Shown: positions 1 through 8,298 of the stretch, in pieces
Layout of the letters: each line of letters opens with the position of its first letter
Position numbering within the stretch: the first letter of the stretch is position 1
Assembly (NCBI GenBank): GCA_016713585.1
Contig: JADJOV010000006.1
Span: 1 to 64,000 of the forward strand
DNA from: Bdellovibrionales bacterium
GTDB taxonomy: Bacteria > Bdellovibrionota > Bdellovibrionia > Bdellovibrionales > Bdellovibrionaceae
Length of the DNA: 64,000 nucleotides
Direction of reading: 5' to 3'
Position numbers and translations under genes: made by a program
The notes under the pieces: model-generated
The model's database searches: none
Seen by the model: only the letters and a program-made list of their open reading frames with translations
Told to the model about the DNA's origin: nothing

Positions 1-502
1 CATCATGACATCTCAAAATCTGTTTTCTGGAAGCTGAACAATACAGTTTTTTGTTTGTGGTCAATCCTATTTGATTGACGTGATAGACAGGACACTGAAT
101 ACGGTATTTACTCGAAATTTATTTCGCGTGATAAAGATATTCAATGATGAGCTGCTGTTCAGGTCACACCGAAGAAAGAGTTCGGGGCTGGTGGAGCCAG
201 AACTTAAAATCTGAATAGGGAAAATCATAAAGATCTTTGTAAAGCCTGGGGACATTAATAGGCGAATAAGCCCTTGTTAATTATGGAAGCAAAAATGGAA
301 AATGAAAGTTCGCTCATCCAGAGATGAAGATCAACGATGTTCTGCATCAAACGAAGGAGATAACGTTGAGTCGGAGCGCTTTAATTAAATTTGGAAGAGC
401 CCTAGAAACACGGATGAGAATGTTTTTTTCTGTGTTTACTTGATGCTAGTTGCTCTCCTTGCGGTAACTTCTGCTCACAGGTCGACAGAACCCAACAATC
501 GT
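1..502. other. No gene recognised
   Basis: The first 500 bases show no convincing coding region. The only open frame of note (67-255, minus strand) has no good ribosome site and a composition unlike the exported proteins nearby. Nothing resembling a tRNA, terminator or mobile gene was seen. Confidence 0.4.
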
Positions 503-655
503 AAAGATTTACCTGTGTTTTGGAGGTCACAAAAAAACGATCGAATCGGTTTCTGATACACCTGCCCAATGAACAAATAATGCGCGTCTTCGAAATCTGT
601 TGTCCGCACCATTACTTTGCCTATCTAGGACTTAGCCATTCACGGCGACATATCG
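502..655 (+). repeat. Long inverted repeat, copy A
   Basis: This 154-bp segment matches the reverse complement of 4288-4445 over its whole length, with scattered substitutions and several single-base gaps. It includes long identical stretches such as the block around ATACACCTGCCCAATGAACA. The indels put the copies in different reading frames, which argues against both being functional coding sequence, unless the indels are sequencing errors. Confidence 0.75.
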
Positions 656-965
656 TTGGTGTGCTCATCTCACCAGGTTGTGGCGTTAGCTTTGAGTCTT
701 CTGGTCTTCGCCTTACCCAAAGTATCCGTAGCAATTCTCATGCAGGAACTCGTATCCATATTGAGTTCTTGACCCCGGATCCTGTCCTCTCTCTATTGAC
801 TGATAGTCATTGGCGTATTTCACTGTCCACGCCAAGAATCTATCAGATTAAGTGAGTTTATGATACAAAGGATTTGCGTGTTTTGTGAAAAACCTAAGGA
901 AAATAGGAACTCTGCTGTGCTTTAGCTGGGTGGTTTTGTTTTATTCAAATCACAGGTAAATCTTT
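503..965. repeat. Possible small element bounded by 15-bp perfect inverted repeats
   Basis: AAAGATTTACCTGTG at 503-517 is the exact reverse complement of CACAGGTAAATCTTT at 951-965. The 463-bp interval looks like a miniature element with terminal inverted repeats and contains one 111-codon open frame. The same 15-mer recurs at 4430-4444, at the end of the inverted copy there. I see no clear target-site duplication, so mobility is inference; chance or a shared operator are alternatives. Confidence 0.4.
520..855 (+). CDS. Doubtful 111-codon ORF inside repeat A
   Basis: An open frame starting at TTG and lying entirely between the 15-bp inverted repeats. The translation has no signal peptide and no domain I recognise. 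Its first third is the 154-bp repeat, whose second copy near 4.3 kb reads in other frames, so the frame is not conserved. It might be a remnant of a mobile-element gene or plain noncoding sequence. Reported because it is the only open frame in this element. Confidence 0.15.
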   Translation: MEVTKKRSNRFLIHLPNEQIMRVFEICCPHHYFAYLGLSHSRRHIVGVLISPGCGVSFESSGLRLTQSIRSNSHAGTRIHIEFLTPDPVLSLLTDSHWRISLSTPRIYQIK

Positions 966-1549
966 TAAAGGAACGCTTTGGGATCTGCTTAGAACAATTC
1001 GCTCAGGTTCAATTCAGAAGAGCCTCGTGGATACTGGCCCTCCCGACGGCTGCCGCTGGAGTTCTGCTTCTGTTGTAGGATCTACGGCTTGAATTAATTC
1101 AAATTAAACCGGTCGGGCCTGCAATAATTGTAAGACAGAGTTCAATGACGATTTTCGCCATCATCACACGAGAACGCCCAAAATCACCCGAGTTTTGCTA
1201 TTTCTGTGCTACTTTTGTGCTACGGAAAAAGTGAGAATTCAGAATTTTGGAAAGCTCGAAACTCCAGCTAAGTTCTTGCAATCGCAGTGTTTCGTAGTTT
1301 CCAAGTTGGATGTCTGGAAAGCATCAACCAAAGGAGACAGGAAACATGAAGCGAATAGTCTGAAATAAAAATAAAAGTGTCGCAGTCTCAGAGTCGAGCT
1401 CGGCGAAAAATAAATTGGCAATTCTTTCCGTCAGCTGCTGGTCGCTAAGACTGAGATCATGCGATCACGAGCCGGCAAAAAGCCAGTGGTTTTGAAGCGA
1501 CGATACATTCTTAAAAAACTAATGCTAAATTAAAAATTAATTGCATTTA
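856..1549. other. About 700 bp without a supported gene
   Basis: Short open frames exist on both strands but none has a ribosome site or recognisable sequence. The right member of the 15-bp inverted pair is at 951-965. A good ribosome site at about 1336 precedes an ATG (1345) whose frame closes within a few codons. Confidence 0.4.
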
Positions 1550-1574
1550 TTGGCGGCGGCTTCAGGGCCGCCAA
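1550..1574 (-). terminator. Hairpin terminator after the small secreted-protein gene
   Basis: TTGGCGGC (1550-1557) pairs with GCCGCCAA (1567-1574) across a 9-base loop. Read on the minus strand it lies about 10 bases past the stop of the 1584-1910 gene and is followed by an A/T-rich stretch without a pure T run. A Rho-independent terminator is the natural reading. Confidence 0.6.
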
Positions 1575-1583
1575 TAATCTTGT

Positions 1584-1910
1584 TCAAAAATCTATAATTT
1601 GGCAGTCTCCTGTTTTTAATTGACCGATAAAACCATTAGACAAATCTTTGCCTTCTTGAGATATAATCTTTCCTGTTGGCCCCTTTGAAATAATTGTTAT
1701 TGAATCTTTGTTGGCGTAGATATCTGCGGGAGCCAAAGACCTCACTACCGTCCCGCCGATTTCTGTAATGGTAAATTGTGAGGATACCTCTCTTTTTGAC
1801 AATTCAATTTTAACTGTTCGAGTTGTTAAAAAGACTATTCCGCCATCAACTTTTTTGGTGCCATAAGCAGGATTAAGTACAAATTCTGACCCATCATTGA
1901 AATTGCACAT
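1584..1910 (-). CDS. Small exported protein, unknown; N-terminus probably frameshifted
   Basis: The open frame gives 108 residues rich in Val, Thr, Ile and Lys, with two Cys and no family I recognise. Reading further upstream in the same frame gives a hydrophobic stretch ending SSAFA that looks like the end of a signal peptide. A start ATG with a good site (AGGAAAA, start near 1988) sits just before it in another frame, so one base may be missing. The full product would be a secreted protein of about 135 residues. The gene runs in the same direction as two similar small exported genes at 2.0-2.7 kb. Confidence 0.45.
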   Translation of the reverse strand: MCNFNDGSEFVLNPAYGTKKVDGGIVFLTTRTVKIELSKREVSSQFTITEIGGTVVRSLAPADIYANKDSITIISKGPTGKIISQEGKDLSNGFIGQLKTGDCQIIDF

Positions 1911-2014
1911 AACTGTCGCATGCTCGTGTTGAGTGATTGCAAATGCCGATGAAAATATAAATACCTGTGATTAAAATTAAAAATCATAAATTGTTTTCCT
2001 TTTCTTAAGTTTGA

Positions 2015-2290
2015 TTATTTGGTGCCGTTGCAATAGTAGTTATTGTCTGATGATAATATACCTGATGGAAGTGCAATATGTTCTACATAGCGTTGATAGT
2101 AACGAACATTTCCGCTTGCGAATTTGATTCGGTAGAATTCTGAACCTTGTAATACTTGACCAATTTCATTTCGAATGTAACCGGAAAGAAGATTTACAGA
2201 TTCAACTTCTGATGAAAACTTGTATCAAATGCTCCTTGGAATTATCGATAATTAAGTCCTTTCCATTGTTTTGGAGTCAAATTACTTTAC
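2015..2290 (-). pseudogene. Decayed or misassembled small secreted-protein fragment
   Basis: The minus strand encodes about 65 residues ending YYCNGTK and a stop at 2015-2017, with natural amino-acid composition but no start codon. A preceding segment (…KQWKGLNY…) lies in a different frame, interrupted by a stop. Together they suggest the 3' part of another small exported protein, broken by one or more indels. It lies between two same-strand small secreted genes. No function can be assigned. Confidence 0.35.
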
Positions 2291-2297
2291 TCAAAAA

Positions 2298-2708
2298 TCA
2301 ACAGGCGGTTCGCCTAGCTGGTAAGGCGTTTTGTTCCTTTATATAAAACGCGCCATGTTTTCTACCACAGAAATTGCTTGAAAGATCGAGGCCATCACAA
2401 TCAAAGACGGCCAATTCTTCGCCAAATTTAGTAACAACAAAAGTGACCTTGTTGCAGCTGAGACCTGGACTTTGCCCACCGTAAGAATTGCTAGGTTCAA
2501 AGCCAAATGGACCTGAAATTATTCGATTTGTTTTATTATCAATCAAGTAACCTTGTTTGTAGGTTGAACCTGTATCCAAACAGGCCTTAACATTCCCACT
2601 AGGATGAACTTCGCAGTGGGAAAAGTTGACTTGTTGATCTGAGTTTTGAGCGAAGGCCAAAGTCGCCGACATGGATATAATTAATAGGCCTGAAACGAAT
2701 TCTGTCAT
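2298..2708 (-). CDS. Small secreted Cys-containing protein, unknown
   Basis: A 136-residue protein with a clear Sec signal peptide: a hydrophobic core at about residues 4-19 ending AFA before QNSDQ. The mature part has six Cys residues, consistent with disulfides in the periplasm or outside. An AAGGAG ribosome site lies five bases before the ATG. The last residues (ARRTAC) look unnatural; a one-base shift near 2340 would instead end LGEPPVDF with a stop at 2291, so the C-terminus may be wrong. No known family recognised. Confidence 0.6.
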   Translation of the reverse strand: MTEFVSGLLIISMSATLAFAQNSDQQVNFSHCEVHPSGNVKACLDTGSTYKQGYLIDNKTNRIISGPFGFEPSNSYGGQSPGLSCNKVTFVVTKFGEELAVFDCDGLDLSSNFCGRKHGAFYIKEQNALPARRTAC

Positions 2709-2809
2709 TTTTTACTCCTTTTCATCTTTCTTTATTGAAAGTGTTTGTTTTTAAAAATTTATTCTAATTCCAAAAATCTGAGCTTTGGTTTAAAGTCCGA
2801 TTTTCACAT

Positions 2810-3119
2810 TCATTCAAACGACAAGAGCTCTCTTTTTAAAGATGCAACTTGCCACTCAATCTCATCAATTCTCTTAACAAGCTGAATTAGCTTAGGTTTT
2901 TCACCTGTAATTAATTCCTGTAAAGAAACTGACAAACTTCAGCTAATTGTGTGTAAGGCTCACCTCGAATCTGCCGCCCTTGCTCCCACTCTTTATAAGT
3001 TGAAGCCGGGATTCCGGCCTTTTCGCAAATTCGTTTATCGTTAACCCTTGTTTTTCACGGCATTGTTTAAGTCTATTTCCAATGCCTTTTGATTTTACTT
3101 GGTTCAACTTACGCTCCAT
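2810..3119 (-). pseudogene. XRE-family HTH regulator, two frameshifts
   Basis: Not visible as one open frame. From the ATG at 3119 the minus strand reads …GIGNRLKQCREKQGLTINE, then after a one-base shift ICEKAGIPASTYKEWEQGRQ, then after a second shift QELITGEKPKLIQLVKRIDE to a stop at 2810. This is a typical Cro/C1-type helix-turn-helix of about 60 residues with a short coiled C-terminal tail. Both shifts are cured by adding one base to a short A or T run, so the gene may be intact in the organism. It diverges from the broken LysR gene at 3283. Likely a DNA-binding regulator with unknown target. Confidence 0.6.
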
Positions 3120-3282
3120 TCTTGTTTCGCAAGATAAGGGCTTGTATCTGAAATGGGAAGATTAGTGTCGCTAACTTTAAAGTTAAGGATAACCAATGTC
3201 GAAATGTCCTTCAATTGGTGAGAATTTTCACATCATAGAACAAATCTGTGCTTTTAAGCCTAAAATTGAGTATAATAATTTC

Positions 3283-4177
3283 ATGTCGCGTGATCTGAAT
3301 GTCGATCAAATTAAAAAACTTTGGATTTTGGATCTCGTGATCCGAACTGGCAGTCTAAAACAAGCGGCCATTCAGGCTAAAATCTCGCCAAGTGCAATTT
3401 CCCAACGCTCACGGCGCTTGAGTCGAGCTATGGAAGGCCATTAATTATAAGAGAACGTGGATCCGCTATTCCTACGGTTGAAGCCACCACTATTTTAAAT
3501 GTTGTAAGACCTGCTTTTGAGGCTTTTGATCGACTAAAGAGTTTAAATAGTATTGAGGCCCCAAAAATATCTTGGCTTAACTTTGGAACTTACGAAAGTG
3601 TGGCTATCGATATTTTGCCAGGACTGATTACAACCCTAAGACAGAAGTTACCTAAAACTCGCCTTGGTCTTCGAATAGCGCGAACGAGCCAGCTTTAACA
3701 ATGATCAGAAAAAGTGAGCTTTGTTCCGCACTCATAACAAGTTGACGATTTGGATCGTTTTTACCAAAAGAAGTTTTTTGAAGATCGTCTAGGGCTCTAT
3801 GTTTCACGAAGACATCCGATTGTGCAAGATGGCTGGAAAGCAATTGAAAAATATGGAGTGGGATCGTTATCTTCTTCAAAGGATGGTCTTCCAAGATACT
3901 TTTGTAAAAATTTTTGAAAAATATCGATCATACTCTAAACCTATGGTTCTTTGAAAGCTTTGAAACACTTCGAAATGCCGCCGCGTCTGGTGTTATCGTT
4001 TCTATTCTACCAAAGCGCGTAGCTGATCGCTTTGATGATTTGATTGAACTTCAACCCAACAAGCCTTTTAATAATACAGGCAATCACAAATTGCTCGTCG
4101 TCAGTCAACTGAGCTGCGATAAAGAGGAAACCGACTTTTTAGCTTCTGAAAGTGCAAGGTTATTGATTCGAAAGTGA
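3283..4177 (+). pseudogene. LysR-family transcriptional regulator, frameshifted
   Basis: The first frame has a winged-helix N-terminus (about residues 8-40) with the LysR pattern GSLKQAAIQAKISPSAISQ. It breaks near 3439, where restoring one C gives PLIIRERG, the expected end of the DNA-binding domain. Further shifts follow near 3690-3740 and 3915-3930. The last part (SGVIVSILPKRVADRF) matches the end of a LysR effector-binding domain. The total span, about 298 codons, equals a full LysR protein, so nothing large is missing. The upstream in-frame ATG at 3196 is possible, but 3283 fits family length better. Effector and targets are unknown. Confidence 0.6.
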
Positions 4178-4287
4178 TTAGATCGAGCTTCAAAAAGTAA
4201 TGCCTCCTGGTCGGAAACAACTTAATGAGTCTTAGCCTTTTGGAGTGTATCAAATCGACCAGAAGGCATTGAATTCTTGAGCAAATC

Positions 4288-4445
4288 CGATATGTCCCCG
4301 TGAATGTATAAGTCCCTTGATGGGCAAAGTAGCGGTGCGGACAACAGGATTTCGAAGACACGCATTATTTTGTTCATTGGGCAGGTGTATCGAAACCGAT
4401 TCGATCGCCTTTTTCGTGACCCTCTAAGGCACAGGTAAATCTTTA
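4288..4445 (-). repeat. Long inverted repeat, copy B
   Basis: Reverse-complement counterpart of 502-655, separated from it by about 3.6 kb holding the XRE, LysR and small secreted genes. Its outer end carries CAGGTAAA-TC-TTTACCTG (4432-4449), a perfect 8-bp palindrome with a two-base spacer. Recombination between the copies could invert the intervening DNA; that is inference. Confidence 0.7.
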
Positions 4446-4709
4446 CCTGGACACCACCGAATCAATATCCAAACGAACAAAGGGAGCCATTGAGGTTTGG
4501 GTCTCATCATAGAAATCCTCCATTCGAACGACGCCGGAATGAAAACTCCCGGGATAGTTCACTCGATAAACCATGCAATTAACCAGGCGTTCTATATAAT
4601 CGAGTTCGCTAGAGGAGGTGCTTTGTTTGACCTCCGACCAAAGGCTACATTTTTTCCATGAGCAAGTAGAAATAAATGGTCTATGATACACTCAAAAATG
4701 TTTGGATAA
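4446..4709. other. Short gap with a doubtful minus-strand ORF
   Basis: An 82-codon open frame on the minus strand (4443-4691) has plausible amino-acid composition but no recognised domain, and abuts repeat B. It could be the 5' part of a gene whose 3' part decayed into the repeat. I do not annotate it as a gene. The plus strand presumably holds the promoter of the gene starting near 4723. Confidence 0.25.
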
Positions 4710-4722
4710 TTGGCTGGGAGGT

Positions 4723-5927
4723 ATGGTTTTGAAAAGGATTTTTTACTAATTCATTTTTCGTTGCAAATATTTGGGGCAACTTCTTTGGCTGAAGAGTCGA
4801 AAACACTGGGGCCTTCAACGTCAATCCCTTGTGAGGACACTATTAATATCCTATTGAAAGAGGTTGAACTTCCAGACCTTAAAGCTAAGGGTTGGTCGTT
4901 TTTTCGGCAGGGCAAGGCGGTAAGTCGAGCCGAACTACAGGATCCTTCAAATCAGCTATTTCTCACTAATAAAGCCTATCACGCGCAGGCAGACAGAGAT
5001 ATTCTAGAAATAGCGAGACTGGAGCGGGAGCTGGCGAAGATCCCTAAGCCTAAAAACAAAACTATTTGGCAGCAGGATGTAGATTTGGCTAAAGCACAAG
5101 CGTCCTGCGATGAGACCCCAGGCTGTCCCAAAGGTGACATCGCTATGGTAGTGACTAAGGAGAACTCGACGATAAATAGACAAATTGAATTATCAAAGCG
5201 GAAGGCCGCGATTGAACGAAAAATAGAGGAGATGACCACCAGACCTTATGATTTGACTATTGGATATAATGTGGATGGTTCAGTCCTAGAAAGGTTAAAC
5301 CGCATCACTGCTGAATATTACTCGAACGAGGATGAAAGTGATAAAAATAAGATAAAATCTGAAAAAATTAAAGAGCTTTTAGCCCTTGGAAACATATTAC
5401 CCAAAGATTCTCTTCCTAAAGGACTTCAGACTTATATTAAGTCGCTGCATCCCGAACTTAAAACTCTAAAGACAAGATTCGCGGATTTAAAAGTTAGACA
5501 GGACCAGCTTCTGAAAGAGATAGACGCAACCAAAAAAGAAATCAAGAATGGCTCCCTAATTTCCTTCAGTAATTTTTCTAAATACAATAACAGAGGTCCA
5601 TCAATCGACATAATCCACAAAGAGTCCTCATTTCATCCTAACCATATCCCACAAGTTCCGTTTATTGACATGAAATCATGCAAGTTCGGTAGTGCGGATT
5701 TGAGGGCTGATCCGCCTAAGACTTTTGATTCGCTGTTTGATCTCTGCATTGATCGTTCTGAGTCTAATACTTACCATGCGTTTTGTTCCCCAAAAATGCC
5801 AAAATATTGCCTAGATGCTGAAAATGACAAAGGGATTAAGCTAGAGAACCTTCCGAATCGGTGTCATTTCCTAAAAGTCGATAAAGACAATCCGAGATCA
5901 CGCCCTTCTCAAGCCCCGGCCCGTTAG
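4723..5927 (+). CDS. Exported coiled-coil protein of unknown function
   Basis: About 400 residues. The open frame can start at TTG 4710, but the better start is the ATG at 4723 behind GGGAGG. It joins the frame if one T is restored in the T run at 4740-4745, giving MVLKRIFLLIHFSLQIFGAT…LA, a textbook signal peptide. The mature protein is very Lys/Glu rich, with long helical segments at about residues 85-185 and 205-285 that look like coiled coil, then a Cys-containing C-terminal region (six Cys in the last 90 residues). No known family recognised. Probably a periplasmic or secreted structural protein. Confidence 0.55.
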
Positions 5928-5932
5928 TGCCA

Positions 5933-6329
5933 TTAATTCCTCGGCAAAGATCCCTGTTGTCGGGATTCTTCTGGGGGCTTTGCAACAAGGCCGGTCTTTT
6001 GCCCGGCTTTGAATCCAACTTTGTCATAAAAATTGAGTGGCTAAGCCCTGACGTCTGAAGTTTTTGTCTGTGACAACGTTTTCAACCAAACCATAAGGAG
6101 CACAGCCTCTAGACAGATTAGGAATTATAGACATTACGCAAGTGGAAAGGATTCTCAAGTCCTTTTCCAACACATAAAAACGAATATATGGAGAATTCAG
6201 AATTTCGTTCCATGTTTGTTCGATTTTTTCTTCATGGGAAACAAGGATCTCACTTGGGTTGAGGTGCTGATATAGATCAAGAATTTGTTTGAGGTCGGAG
6301 TGAATTACTCGTCGCACCTGCATTTTCAC
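5933..6329 (-). pseudogene. GNAT acetyltransferase with internal deletion
   Basis: The N-terminal 101 residues read as a GCN5-related N-acetyltransferase up to the acetyl-CoA loop (NFRRQGLA, canonical RRxGxG/A). The frame then stops. One frame over, the sequence resumes as NFYDKVGFKAGQK, the typical GNAT C-terminal strand, ending at 5933. The roughly 30 residues normally between these motifs are absent, so this is more than a single-base error: an internal deletion or collapsed assembly. The GTG start overlaps the tatC stop, so it would be co-transcribed with tat. Substrate unknown. Confidence 0.55.
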
Positions 6330-7078
6330 AATTCCGCTTCGAGCCGCTTCTTCTCAAAAAATCCAACGAATAGCACACCGATTTCGTAGAGTGTTAACAT
6401 TGGGATAAGCATGAGAATCATGCTTATCAGGTCAGGCGGCGTAATCACGGCACTAACAACCGCAATGCCCATAATCGCATACCTTCGCTTAGCTCGTAAA
6501 AATTCCTGGGACACTATTCCCATCATTCCTAAGAGCGTGAGAATTAGCGGCAACTCAAAGGAGATCCCGAACATAATACACAGCTGCGAAAAGAACGACA
6601 GATAATGGTCAATTGTGATCATGGGCGTGTCGATGTCGCCACCAAAATTAAACAAAAATTCAAAAGCCATTGGCAAAACCACATAGTAGGAAAAGGCCGC
6701 TCCTGTCACAAACAGGGCCGCCCCGACCGTCACAAAGCCGAACATGTATTTGCGCTCTTTTTGGTAAAGGCCGGGGGCAATAAATTTCCACACTTGATAG
6801 AGCCAAAACGGGCAGGACAGCAAAAAGCCAAAAACGATTGATATCTTAATGTGAGCCATAAATTTCTCAAGAGGACTTGTGTAGACAAGACCTTGATTCA
6901 CTATATACTTTTGGATCGGCGCACGGATAAAATCAAAAAGCTTTTCATGCTGAGAATAGGCAAGCCCTGTTGCCACCACTAGTCCGTAAAGGGAATTGAC
7001 GACTCGAATTCGCAACTCAACCAAGTGTTCAATCAACGCCTGATTCTTTTGGTTCGTCTCCTCTTTAGGGTTGCTCAT
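6326..7078 (-). CDS. tatC: Sec-independent protein translocase TatC
   Basis: TatC is the inner-membrane receptor of the twin-arginine translocase, binding RR signal peptides of folded substrates. About 250 residues with six membrane segments. The family signatures are visible: LIEHLVELRIR at the cytoplasmic N-terminus, FWLYQVWKFIAPGLYQKER after the first hairpin, and a TPPD motif before the last segments. The open frame extends 40 codons upstream, but the ATG at 7078 (MSNPKEETNQ) fits the family and overlaps the tatB 3' end by 14 bases, implying translational coupling. Intact. Confidence 0.93.
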   Translation of the reverse strand: MSNPKEETNQKNQALIEHLVELRIRVVNSLYGLVVATGLAYSQHEKLFDFIRAPIQKYIVNQGLVYTSPLEKFMAHIKISIVFGFLLSCPFWLYQVWKFIAPGLYQKERKYMFGFVTVGAALFVTGAAFSYYVVLPMAFEFLFNFGGDIDTPMITIDHYLSFFSQLCIMFGISFELPLILTLLGMMGIVSQEFLRAKRRYAIMGIAVVSAVITPPDLISMILMLIPMLTLYEIGVLFVGFFEKKRLEAEL

Positions 7079-7493
7079 GGCTGCCTTTTGAGGATTTCCA
7101 TGCCTCTTCACCTGATTCGTCGATTTTTTGGTCTTGTTTATTTTGCTGAATCTGTTGCTCTTGTTGATCAGTCGGCTTGTGTGTAGATTCTTTTTCAAGG
7201 CCAGCGAGAGTGAGTTGACGATCTTCTTCGGCTATTGGGAGACCGCTTGTTTTCTCTCGCTCCCGAAGCTGGTCTTGCTGTTTTTTGAATTGAGCGGCCA
7301 TTTCACTTCGTCGGGTTTCTAAATCCAAATCAACTTTAATTTTCATGTCCTCTTTCAAAGACTCTGTACTTCGCTTTAACTCATTCAGAAATCGGCCAAT
7401 GGTTCTAGCCATTTCTGGTAGCTGCTTTGGTCCTATGACAATCAAAGCCAATACCGCAAGAAAAATAATTTCGGTTATTCCTAATCCAAACAC
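7065..7493 (-). CDS. tatB: Sec-independent protein translocase TatA/TatB
   Basis: One N-terminal membrane helix (about residues 6-22) followed by the GPKQLPE hinge, an amphipathic helix and a long charged, Gln/Glu/Lys-rich tail of about 90 residues. The Glu in the membrane helix start (GITEIIF) and the tail length favour TatB over TatA, but the families are hard to separate by eye. I chose the GTG at 7493 (VFGLGITE) because the hydrophobic helix should lie near the N-terminus; the ORF runs further upstream. It acts with TatC just downstream. No second small TatA gene is seen in this window. Confidence 0.8.
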   Translation of the reverse strand: MFGLGITEIIFLAVLALIVIGPKQLPEMARTIGRFLNELKRSTESLKEDMKIKVDLDLETRRSEMAAQFKKQQDQLREREKTSGLPIAEEDRQLTLAGLEKESTHKPTDQQEQQIQQNKQDQKIDESGEEAWKSSKGSHEQP

Positions 7494-7570
7494 CGCAGAA
7501 TAGTAGCACCCCCTGAAGCCGTAGTCCAGCCAAACAGAGTGAGCCACCGGGATCGGATCATTAAATCAAG

Positions 7571-8200
7571 TCAAAGTGGGTTTTCGCTTTTTTCTTGTTT
7601 TGAGGTTGGAATCCCCATTTCAGTGAGTTTTTCGCGATCCAAGGCTGAGCCCGTCCGTAAGTATCGATCATAGAGTCGCAAAATGTTCTGATTCGACTGA
7701 AGACTTGCCTTTTGACTGAAGTGCGAAAGAACATCCACGAAGTCGCCAAAACGTTGAGCAAATGTCTTGTAGATATTGGCTTTGCTGTCTTCTCTTGTGC
7801 AATGAGCAAGACTTCCATAGGCTGAGCGCCCCATTTCCACATAATAATCCACATCAACAATTTTTCGCTGGAGTGAATCGCTGAAAAAACCGCTAATATA
7901 CAGGGAACGATCTGCCATTTTTTTAAGCATTTCGACTTTTGATGATAATTCTAGCTGATGAGCCGTCAAATAAAGCTCTGCCAGGGTCTGTGGCTTTCTT
8001 CGCCCTGATTCATCGACGACTTCCTCTTCAAAAAGATTTCGAGCATCTAAATAAAACTGCAGCAGCTCAACTAAATAGTTCTTTACCGGAGGTGCCGCTT
8101 TGACCTTCCGCTCATCAAGAGCGACATCTACCATTTCTGAAAAATAGTCTTCTGAAGAAACACATAAAGCAATTTTTGGGTGCGAACCATGACGTTCCAT
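7571..8200 (-). CDS. Conserved helical protein of unknown function
   Basis: A 209-residue protein without signal peptide or membrane segment, predicted largely helical and charged. It begins MERHGSHPKIALCVSSEDYF and ends in a Lys/Glu-rich tail. I do not recognise the family. It lies between the M16 peptidase and tatB on the same strand, with gaps of about 100 and 80 bases, so co-transcription with tat is possible. Cytoplasmic location is inferred from the absence of export signals. Confidence 0.6.
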   Translation of the reverse strand: MERHGSHPKIALCVSSEDYFSEMVDVALDERKVKAAPPVKNYLVELLQFYLDARNLFEEEVVDESGRRKPQTLAELYLTAHQLELSSKVEMLKKMADRSLYISGFFSDSLQRKIVDVDYYVEMGRSAYGSLAHCTREDSKANIYKTFAQRFGDFVDVLSHFSQKASLQSNQNILRLYDRYLRTGSALDREKLTEMGIPTSKQEKSENPL

Positions 8201-8298
8201 ATACGTTTTATTTTACCAAAAAAACCGTCTAAGGATCATGAAAAATAAACAAAATCGCCCTAAGTCGAGCGACTTAACTCCCCTGTCTCATTTTGAAA

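Noticed and set aside
1239..1421. 60-codon ORF on the minus strand
   Set aside because: No ribosome site or recognisable sequence; composition looks random.
4443..4691. 82-codon ORF on the minus strand
   Set aside because: No recognised domain and it abuts a decayed repeat; too weak to call a gene.
5940..6020. Hairpins (AAGGCCGG…CCGGCTTT) as a terminator for the exported gene
   Set aside because: They lie within the recovered 3' coding part of the GNAT gene on the other strand, so the pairing may be coincidental, and no T run follows.
7561..7860. 99-codon ORF overlapping the helical protein gene
   Set aside because: A frame shadow of the longer, better-supported gene at 7571-8200.
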